DNA of 9,373 bases from an uncultured bacterium (GTDB lineage: Bacteria > Patescibacteriota > Minisyncoccia > SW-4-49-11): the NCBI GenBank assembly GCA_913060955.1, contig CAJXTH010000021.1, positions 1 through 9,373 on the forward strand, in the 5' to 3' direction. Under the pieces are notes generated by a model. That model did no database searches, had not been told where the DNA came from, and saw only the letters and a program-made list of their open reading frames with translations. Shown here in pieces: positions 1 through 4,483 of this stretch (within the stretch, counting starts at the first letter, position 1; each line of letters opens with the position of its first letter). The position numbers and the translations under genes were made by a program.

Positions 1-31
1 CAATCAATTTGGCTTGCTCCAGGTCTACACC

Positions 32-59
32 AAAAACCACCCCATATAGGGGTGGTTTT
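32..59 (-). terminator. Intrinsic terminator after tRNA-Ala
   Basis: Read on the minus strand, an 11-bp perfect stem (33-43 with 49-59, core CCACCCC/GGGGTGG, 5-nt loop) runs directly into a T tract just downstream of tRNA-Ala. A-runs on both sides would let it work in both directions, but the only visible gene it serves is the tRNA. Confidence 0.75.
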
Positions 60-64
60 GAGTG

Positions 65-138
65 TGGACCTGACTGGAGTCGAACCAGCGACCTCCTCGG
101 TGCAAGCGAGGCGCTCTAGCCAGCTGAGCTACAGGCCC
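65..138 (-). tRNA. tRNA-Ala (anticodon UGC)
   Basis: The reverse complement folds as a complete cloverleaf of 74 nt. The acceptor stem is GGGCCTG/CAGGTCC with discriminator A. It contains the G3:U70 wobble, the classical identity element for alanyl-tRNA synthetase. The D arm contains AGCTCAGCTGG, the anticodon stem CCTCG/CGAGG encloses a TGC anticodon, and the T loop is TTCGACT. The 3' CCA is not encoded (genomic continuation is CAC), so a CCA-adding enzyme is required. A promoter lies upstream and a terminator directly downstream, so it looks monocistronic. The 3' trailer can pair with the tRNA's own 3' acceptor strand (see findings). Confidence 0.97.
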
Positions 139-160
139 ATAGATAGTGTGTACGAGTAGT

Positions 161-189
161 ACTATAGCAGAGTTTGTCTATCTTTGCAA
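161..189 (-). promoter_or_regulatory. sigma70-type promoter of tRNA-Ala
   Basis: On the minus strand TTGCAA (189-184) is followed after 17 nt by TATAGT (166-161). The predicted start, near 154, lies about 16 nt before the first base of mature tRNA-Ala. Confidence 0.6.
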
Positions 190-199
190 TACCAACCCC

Positions 200-227
200 T
201 TGCAATCTAACCTAAGAGGCGTATGGT
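200..227 (+). promoter_or_regulatory. Possible promoter of the 234-508 unit
   Basis: TTGCAA (200-205), a 16-nt spacer and TATGGT (222-227) point to the right, divergent from the tRNA-Ala promoter. The -10 element is weak. The assignment rests mainly on the plus-strand terminator at 475-508, which needs an upstream start. Confidence 0.3.
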
Positions 228-256
228 AAAACCATGTAGAGTTCGTGGCAATTACC

Positions 257-463
257 ATGAAATGCTGTATGATCTTTGTTCGAAGTTTGTCACCAGTAGC
301 CCTAGGGCTACTTGATGATATTGGGTTAGCAGCCCTTTATCCAATCCTACCGGGATTCTTAACAAATCCCTACCTAATCCCAATTCTATTCCTCGGCCAG
401 TTTGCCTGGTCTTACCGGAGCATGGTGAACGATCTGTTTACCATGATTGAACAGGATGGCTAG
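257..463 (+). CDS. Small hydrophobic hypothetical protein (or a structured RNA, see findings)
   Basis: A 68-codon frame starts at ATG 257; an in-frame GTG at 245 would give 72 codons, and neither start has a Shine-Dalgarno sequence. The product has two short hydrophobic stretches (around VALGLLDDIGLAALYPILPG and NPYLIPILFLGQFAW), so it could be a small membrane protein. I do not recognise the family. In favour of a gene: an intrinsic terminator begins 12 bp after the TAG stop and points the same way. Against: the same interval contains an 18-bp perfect palindrome and several good hairpins, which is unusual for a short coding sequence, and a frame of this length is not rare by chance. The unit may instead encode a non-coding RNA. 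Confidence 0.4.
   Translation: MKCCMIFVRSLSPVALGLLDDIGLAALYPILPGFLTNPYLIPILFLGQFAWSYRSMVNDLFTMIEQDG
295..312. repeat. 18-bp perfect palindrome
   Basis: AGTAGCCCTAGGGCTACT is its own reverse complement. It sits inside the small ORF. It could be a protein-binding site or an RNA stem, and nothing nearby decides which. Confidence 0.6.
421..445 (+). repeat. 10-bp hairpin with 5-nt loop
   Basis: CATGGTGAAC (421-430) pairs with GTTTACCATG (436-445) over ten positions, one of them G:U, around a GATCT loop. It lies about 30 bp before the terminator of the same unit. Confidence 0.55.
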
Positions 464-474
464 TTCATTATACT

Positions 475-508
475 CTCACACCACCCATTCGTGATGTGAG
501 TTTTTATT
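475..508 (+). terminator. Intrinsic terminator of the 234-463 unit
   Basis: CTCACACCA (475-483) pairs with TGATGTGAG (492-500) with one mismatch, followed by TTTTTATTTTTT. The T tract overlaps the stop codon of the convergent gene at 504-506. The other strand has no T tract after the stem, so this terminates plus-strand transcription. Confidence 0.75.
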
Positions 509-1061
509 TTTTAAAATGCGCGTATACGAGCGACCCCAGTTCCAAGGCCATTACGACTCCAATTACCACCGCCTGCCAAGAAATCCCAACCAATACCACA
601 TGCCCAAAGATGGCCAGCCCCGCAACATAGGTAACTCTGTGCAGTTTCTTCCAAGCTCCTTTGAGCATCCGAGTAGACCAGGTATTAGAGGTCAAAAACA
701 TCGGTAGGGTCAAGGTAAGCGCAACGGCTCCAAAGATCTGATACAGTGGAAAAGTCAGTGACAACCCAAACAATACTGTTGGCAAAATTTTAATTCCCAG
801 ATAATGAACAAACGCAAACACAAACATCAGAATGCCCAGCTCACGCCGTATCGGCAATAAATTTGCAATAATAGGCTTTCCGACCCCAGTATGAAGCCCA
901 TATCGCCGTATCATACTGGGTAGCAACGTAAGCACATAGAGCACTAATCCAATCGTCCCCGCCCACAACGAGTACTGCTCACGGCCGAGAGGACCTAAAA
1001 GAACCAATGGTACAAAGGCTAACGGCGAAAGATACACGAGATATGGAGCAGTCTTTTTCAT
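504..1061 (-). CDS. MsrQ/YedZ-like ferric-reductase-type haem transmembrane protein
   Basis: The product is an integral membrane protein with about six hydrophobic segments. It matches the ferric-reductase-like transmembrane domain seen in MsrQ (YedZ), the haem b subunit that passes electrons from the quinone pool to the periplasmic methionine sulfoxide reductase MsrP. Numbered from ATG 1061, the family signatures are RRELGILMFVFAFVHYLG with H86, LTSNTW...WKKLHRVTYVAG with H141, and IFGHVV with H154; these histidines are the likely haem ligands. The 185-residue length fits MsrQ. I chose ATG 1061 because MKKTAPYLVYLSP matches a normal basic N-terminus before the first membrane segment. ATG 1100 and TTG 1115 are in frame, and ATG 1100 sits at the predicted transcription start (leaderless option). 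No msrP is nearby, so the partner and exact role are unknown. It could equally be another member of the ferric-reductase-like family. Confidence 0.8.
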   Translation of the reverse strand: MKKTAPYLVYLSPLAFVPLVLLGPLGREQYSLWAGTIGLVLYVLTLLPSMIRRYGLHTGVGKPIIANLLPIRRELGILMFVFAFVHYLGIKILPTVLFGLSLTFPLYQIFGAVALTLTLPMFLTSNTWSTRMLKGAWKKLHRVTYVAGLAIFGHVVLVGISWQAVVIGVVMALELGSLVYAHFKK

Positions 1062-1070
1062 ATGGTTTTG

Positions 1071-1092
1071 GATACTATGTTGATATAGTATC
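1071..1092 (-). repeat. Leader hairpin before the MsrQ-like gene
   Basis: GATACTAT (1071-1078) and ATAGTATC (1085-1092) form a perfect 8-bp stem with a 6-nt loop. It lies between the predicted transcription start near 1100 and ATG 1061, so it would cap the 5' end of a short leader if 1061 is the true start. Confidence 0.5.
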
Positions 1093-1106
1093 ACATTCAT
1101 TGGGGT

Positions 1107-1137
1107 ATTATACAATGTTCCACGTGGAACACCTCAA
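1107..1137 (-). promoter_or_regulatory. Promoter of the MsrQ-like gene, with parS in its spacer
   Basis: On the minus strand a perfect TATAAT (1112-1107) is preceded by TTGAGG (1137-1132) at 19 nt, a slightly long spacer. The start would fall at about 1100, exactly on an in-frame ATG. The spacer is almost filled by a parS palindrome, so ParB bound there should compete with RNA polymerase. Confidence 0.5.
1116..1131. promoter_or_regulatory. parS centromere site 1
   Basis: TGTTCCACGTGGAACA is a perfect 16-bp palindrome matching the widely conserved chromosomal parS site bound by ParB/Spo0J (consensus TGTTNCACGTGNAACA). Identical 16-mers occur at 5337 and 6083. It lies between the -35 and -10 elements of the MsrQ-like gene. 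Confidence 0.85.
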
Positions 1138-1244
1138 CCAAAAAACCGGGGAATACCCGGCGACTGTTACGTTGTGATTTGGTTTGATTGAGTTGTAATG
1201 CTCTAGAGCGGAATTTACCAAGACATAATCATGCCTTGGTCACA
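1138..1244 (-). ncRNA. Putative small RNA or attenuated leader of about 105 nt
   Basis: A strong minus-strand promoter ends at 1251, giving a start near 1244. The transcript would begin with a 10-bp hairpin (1240-1231 with 1226-1217, one G:U pair, 4-nt loop), continue through the GCTCTAGAGC palindrome (1200-1209) and an A/C-rich unstructured stretch, and end at an intrinsic terminator (1160-1140). No ORF is evident. It is either an independent small RNA or a leader whose terminator attenuates read-through into the MsrQ-like gene. I do not recognise the family: it lacks 4.5S RNA and 6S RNA signatures. Confidence 0.5.
1140..1160 (-). terminator. Intrinsic terminator of the putative small RNA
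   Basis: On the minus strand CCGGG-TATTC-CCCGG is followed by six T residues. The stem is short but all G/C. The plus strand has no T tract after the stem. Confidence 0.6.
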
Positions 1245-1250
1245 TATTTT

Positions 1251-1280
1251 ATTGTATCAAAGATTCAGATTTTGAGTCAA
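1251..1280 (-). promoter_or_regulatory. sigma70-type promoter of the putative small RNA
   Basis: On the minus strand TTGACT (1280-1275) and TACAAT (1256-1251) are separated by 18 nt, each matching the consensus at five of six positions. This is the best promoter match in the window, and it does not directly precede any ORF. Confidence 0.6.
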
Positions 1281-1288
1281 TAGAATTA

Positions 1289-1317
1289 TTGCTTTTTATG
1301 CTGTTTTCCGGTACTAT
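1289..1317 (+). promoter_or_regulatory. Possible typA promoter
   Basis: TTGCTT (1289-1294), a 17-nt spacer and TACTAT (1312-1317) would start transcription near 1324 and give a leader of about 17 nt before typA. Both hexamers are only partial matches. Confidence 0.35.
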
Positions 1318-1340
1318 AAGCCCTAGGATAACTTGATCAC

Positions 1341-3155
1341 ATGAACGCACACATTCGAAACATTGCGATTATCGCACACGTTGACCACGGAAAAACCACA
1401 TTGATGGATGCTATTTTGCAGCAAACAGCGGTTTTTCGGGAAAACCAGGAAGTTCAGGAACGAGTCATGGACTCGATGGACCTTGAGCGAGAAAAAGGAA
1501 TTACTATTCGGGCTAAAAATGCTTCTGTACAGTATAAGGACTATACAATCAACTTGATTGATACTCCAGGTCACGCTGATTTCGGAGGAGAGGTTGAGCG
1601 AGTGCTTCGAATGGCTGATGCAGCAGTTTTGTTGGTCGATTCCAAGGAAGGGCCGATGCCTCAGACCAAATTTGTCTTGCGAAAGGCTCTCGAACAGGGA
1701 ATGCGCGTGGTAGTTGTGATCAACAAAATTGACCGTCCAGATGCTCAACCTGAAGTTGTAATTGATAAGACATTCGATCTTTTTGCGAACTTAAACGCAA
1801 ATGACATGCAGTTGGATTTCCCAATTGTGTATGCGTCAGCTATTAATGGGTCGGCATCCCTTACAGAAGACCAAGAGGGAAAAGACTTGACTGACTTGTT
1901 TGAGGTGATCTTAAACGAGGTCCCCGCCCCAACATCACCAATCGAGGAGTCATTCCGAATGCTTACTCTCAATCTCCAATACGACCGGTTCAAAGGGAAA
2001 ATGGCTATTGGAAAGATTGACGCAGGAGTGGTCAAGAAAGGTATGTCAGTAGTACGAATTGACCGAGAGGGAAATGAAACCAAGCACAGCATCACCGCTT
2101 TGATGCGATATCAGGCCATGAATGTGGTTGAGGTAGACGAGTTGGTTGCTGGAGATATTGGAGTTATTGCCGGAATTGACTCGATCGAAATCGGAGACAC
2201 CATTTCTGACGCCGCAAATCCAATCCAAATTACTCCAGTAGAAGTTGAGTTGCCGACACTTCAGATGGTATTTGCGATTAACGACAGTCCATTTTCTGGA
2301 AAAGAGGGGCAATATTCAACTTCACGAATGATTCGAGACCGCTTGTACAAAGAACAAGAGACAAATATTGCACTCAAGGTAGAAGACACGGAAAGCCCAG
2401 AAAAGTTCTTGGTTTCCGGACGAGGAGAGCTTCACCTAGCCGTTTTGATCGAGACTATGCGACGAGAAGGGTACGAATTCTCAGTAGGACGACCCCAAGT
2501 TATTTATGTCGAGCAAGACGGTCAAACCATGGAGCCATTTGAACAACTCTTTATCGAGGTTCCCGAGACCTACAGCGGAAAAATCATTGAGGCCATCAAC
2601 AAGCGACACGGGGAGCTTCAGAATATGGAACTTACTGAAGCCGGAGATTCCAAGCTCGAGTACAAAATCAGTACTCAAAACCTAATTGGTCTCCGGAGCA
2701 CCGCTCTGACACTATCCAAGGGGACCGTGATCATGAACAGCTCGTTTATGGAATACGCTCCGGTAGGACAACACATCAAAGGACGAAGTACCGGGTCAAT
2801 TGTATCTTTGGAAAGTGGAAAAATCACCAAGTATGCCCTCGATGGAGCTGGAGATCGAGGAGAATTCTTCATCTCGGACGGAACCGAGGTGTACCCCGGA
2901 ATGGTCTTGGGAGAAGCAAACCAAGAGTTTGACATTGAAATCAACCCAACCAAATCCAAAAAGCTCACCAACATGCGAGCTTCTGGATCGGACGATGGAA
3001 TTTTTGTGGCTCCTCCGCGAGATATGTCTTTAGAGGCTTGTATTGAATACCTTTCTGATGATGAACTTCTGGAGGTTACCCCAGAGTCACTCCGCATCAG
3101 AAAGCGAATTTTGGACGCCAACGAACGAAAACGATCTCGATCAAAGTCTAAGTAA
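1341..3155 (+). CDS. typA: Ribosome-associated translational GTPase TypA/BipA
   Basis: A full-length (604 aa) translational GTPase of the TypA/BipA family, which binds the ribosome at the EF-G site and aids ribosome assembly and growth under stress. The GTPase motifs are all present: G1 AHVDHGKT (residues 12-19), G2 within REKGITI (50-56), G3 DTPGH (74-78), G4 NKID (128-131) and G5 SA (166-167). Domain II and the EF-G-like III/V domains follow. The C-terminal domain specific to TypA carries KKLTNMRASGSDD and the VTPESLRIRK tail, which separates it from EF-G and LepA. It ends in a basic KRSRSKSK tail. ATG 1341 is the natural start because the family begins with a similar short N-terminus; only a weak AGGA lies upstream. 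It stands alone, convergent with yvcK, and has no clear terminator of its own. Confidence 0.97.
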   Translation: MNAHIRNIAIIAHVDHGKTTLMDAILQQTAVFRENQEVQERVMDSMDLEREKGITIRAKNASVQYKDYTINLIDTPGHADFGGEVERVLRMADAAVLLVDSKEGPMPQTKFVLRKALEQGMRVVVVINKIDRPDAQPEVVIDKTFDLFANLNANDMQLDFPIVYASAINGSASLTEDQEGKDLTDLFEVILNEVPAPTSPIEESFRMLTLNLQYDRFKGKMAIGKIDAGVVKKGMSVVRIDREGNETKHSITALMRYQAMNVVEVDELVAGDIGVIAGIDSIEIGDTISDAANPIQITPVEVELPTLQMVFAINDSPFSGKEGQYSTSRMIRDRLYKEQETNIALKVEDTESPEKFLVSGRGELHLAVLIETMRREGYEFSVGRPQVIYVEQDGQTMEPFEQLFIEVPETYSGKIIEAINKRHGELQNMELTEAGDSKLEYKISTQNLIGLRSTALTLSKGTVIMNSSFMEYAPVGQHIKGRSTGSIVSLESGKITKYALDGAGDRGEFFISDGTEVYPGMVLGEANQEFDIEINPTKSKKLTNMRASGSDDGIFVAPPRDMSLEACIEYLSDDELLEVTPESLRIRKRILDANERKRSRSKSK

Positions 3156-3176
3156 GGGTTACAAAAAAGTCCTGTC

Positions 3177-3197
3177 ATCCTCAACTTGATTGAGGAT
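3177..3197. repeat. 8-bp inverted repeat between typA and yvcK
   Basis: ATCCTCAA (3177-3184) and TTGAGGAT (3190-3197) form a perfect stem with a 5-nt loop in the convergent intergenic gap (3156-3299). Neither strand has a T tract directly after the stem; on the minus strand six Ts follow after about 8 nt. It may be a weak transcript end for yvcK. The rest of the gap holds only short G/C dyads. Confidence 0.35.
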
Positions 3198-3299
3198 CTC
3201 GTGATAAACGAACAAGATTCCCGATCGTCGGATCCCCTCCCGGGACACCATGAATGGTTTCCCGACCTTCCGAATATGGAAGTAGAGAATACCAGTATA

Positions 3300-4289
3300 T
3301 TAAATAAGCTGATACAAGGCTCGGGCAATTTTCATCGAGTCATGACGAATCAGGGTCCGTACCAACGGATCCTTTTTGTTTGTATTCACAAAAATCTCCT
3401 CTGCGAGTAAATCTGTACCTATTAGACGTGTTTTTCCTAGACTCAGAGAATTCCCCTCTCGTAAGACCGGCGCCCCTTCATGAGCATATTTTTGGACTAA
3501 TTCAGCTTCCGGTTGGCGGGTATTGTATAAGGCAACATCGATTGTAGATGCTCCAAGCTCGTGTTGAACCTCTTGGATGAACCGCTCCACCGACCAATTC
3601 GGACAATGTTCGAACTTGGCCATAAGGTTCACGTTATACACTACTCGGGCAGAAGTCTCCTGGAGAGCCTCTTTCATCCCCGGTACAATGAGCGCTGGAA
3701 GAAGGCTACAGTACAAGTTTCCTGGTCCAATAACTACCAAGTCGGCTTCTAAAATAGCTGTTCGGGCAGCATCATTCAACTTTGGTTGAGGAAAGAGTGA
3801 AAGTTCTTTCACTGGATTCGTTCCCAAATCAGTATCTCCAATCCGGTCTTCTCCTTCTACTACTGTTCCATCGCTCAAAACTGCTTTAAGATTCACGTTG
3901 TTGGTAGTTACCGGAAGAACCTGTCCTCGGATAGAAAGCACGTGTGATGCCGTCTCGAGAGCCTCCTCAAAATTTCCAGTAATTTTTTCCAACGCAGAGA
4001 GAAACAAATTCCCAAAGTTATGCCCAGAAAGCTCTCCAGAATCAAACCGATAGGTAAACAGCTGTCGCATGATCTCAGGAGACTCAGACAGGGCTACCAG
4101 ACACTGCCGAGCGTCCCCCGGAGGCAAAACCCCCAATTCATCTCGAAGTTTTCCGGTAGATCCCCCGTTATCTGACATCGTTACAATCGCTGTCAAGTCG
4201 AGATCACGAAAGAGTTTGAGCCCCGATAATACGGTAAAACTTCCCGTTCCTCCGCCAATCATGACGACCTTTTTCTGTGTTAAATGCAT
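3300..4289 (-). CDS. yvcK: YvcK family (CofD-like) protein
   Basis: A 329-aa member of the YvcK/CofD-like family, cytosolic proteins with a Rossmann-like fold. In Bacillus and actinobacteria YvcK binds UDP-sugars and is needed for cell-wall synthesis and growth on gluconeogenic carbon sources. Diagnostic segments are MIGGGTGS (10-17), MSDNGGSTGKLR (38-49), PPGDARQCLVALS (56-68), HNFGNLFLSAL (90-100), VLPVTTNNVNLKAVLSDG (124-141) and IGPGNLYCSLLPALIVPG (187-204). Start ATG 4289 gives MHLTQKKVVMIGGGTG, like known family members. An in-frame ATG at 4355 would add 22 residues and coincides with the predicted transcription start. The usual partners rapZ and whiA are not beside it. It is divergent from an envelope-polysaccharide gene across the region with DnaA-box-like sequences. 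The segment after YNVNLM (AKFEHCPNWSVERF) departs from the common TxPGETDGF pattern. Confidence 0.93.
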   Translation of the reverse strand: MHLTQKKVVMIGGGTGSFTVLSGLKLFRDLDLTAIVTMSDNGGSTGKLRDELGVLPPGDARQCLVALSESPEIMRQLFTYRFDSGELSGHNFGNLFLSALEKITGNFEEALETASHVLSIRGQVLPVTTNNVNLKAVLSDGTVVEGEDRIGDTDLGTNPVKELSLFPQPKLNDAARTAILEADLVVIGPGNLYCSLLPALIVPGMKEALQETSARVVYNVNLMAKFEHCPNWSVERFIQEVQHELGASTIDVALYNTRQPEAELVQKYAHEGAPVLREGNSLSLGKTRLIGTDLLAEEIFVNTNKKDPLVRTLIRHDSMKIARALYQLI

Positions 4290-4361
4290 TATTTTGTGGA
4301 TAAACTGTGTGTAAATTGCGAATAATCGCGGGTTATCCCCGAGATATCCACACATGGTATG

Positions 4362-4370
4362 ATTATATCA
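4362..4370 (-). promoter_or_regulatory. Extended -10 promoter of yvcK
   Basis: On the minus strand TGATATAAT is an extended -10 (TGN-TATAAT). No good -35 is seen at 17 nt (TTTTTG). The start falls at 4355, which is itself an in-frame ATG six bases after the -10 element. Confidence 0.5.
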
Positions 4371-4419
4371 AACAGATAGAAACACAAAAAGCCTTCAAAT
4401 CGAAGAAAAACCTAAACCA

Positions 4420-4463
4420 ACCCAAGCAAATCTATCCGGATAAAAGGCGTCTCCTGCTTGGGT
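4420..4463 (+). repeat. Structured leader hairpin before the ligase-like gene
   Basis: ACCCAAGC (4420-4427) pairs perfectly with GCTTGGGT (4456-4463), enclosing the 10-bp palindrome TATCCGGATA (4433-4442). A competing stem uses AAAAGGCGTC (4442-4451) and GACGCTTTT (4464-4472) with one bulged base. The mutually exclusive pairings 20 bp before the start codon are compatible with a regulatory leader. I do not recognise a known riboswitch class. Confidence 0.4.
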
Positions 4464-4483
4464 GACGCTTTTGTGTATATACC

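Larger units (their letters stand above)
4290..4483. other. Candidate replication origin: DnaA-box cluster in a divergent intergenic region
   Basis: The perfect DnaA box TTATCCACA lies on the minus strand at 4295-4303, with TTACACACA in the same orientation exactly 11 bp away (4306-4314). TTATCCCCG (4333-4341) and ATATCCACA (4344-4352) are on the plus strand, and ATATACACA is on the minus strand (4472-4480). Between them, 4353-4430 is A-rich and could serve as an unwinding element. The region is flanked by divergent genes, and three parS sites lie within 3.2 kb. All of this fits oriC. No dnaA or dnaN is visible and no unwinding experiment can be inferred, so this remains a candidate. Confidence 0.45.

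Noticed and set aside
234..239. ATG six bases after the TATGGT -10-like element
   Set aside because: It is followed at once by TAG and is in a different frame from the small ORF, so it does not support a leaderless start there.
1323..1748. 141-codon frame antisense to the start of typA
   Set aside because: It lies opposite the GTPase motifs, has no promoter or domain, and is explained by the codon use of typA.
2675..3328. 217-codon frame on the minus strand across the end of typA
   Set aside because: It is antisense to a highly conserved typA and its composition (serine/arginine-rich, no domain) is typical of a shadow frame.
3941..3950. GCACGTGTGA in yvcK as a fourth parS
   Set aside because: It shares only the CACGTG core and lacks the GTT/AAC arms that ParB needs.
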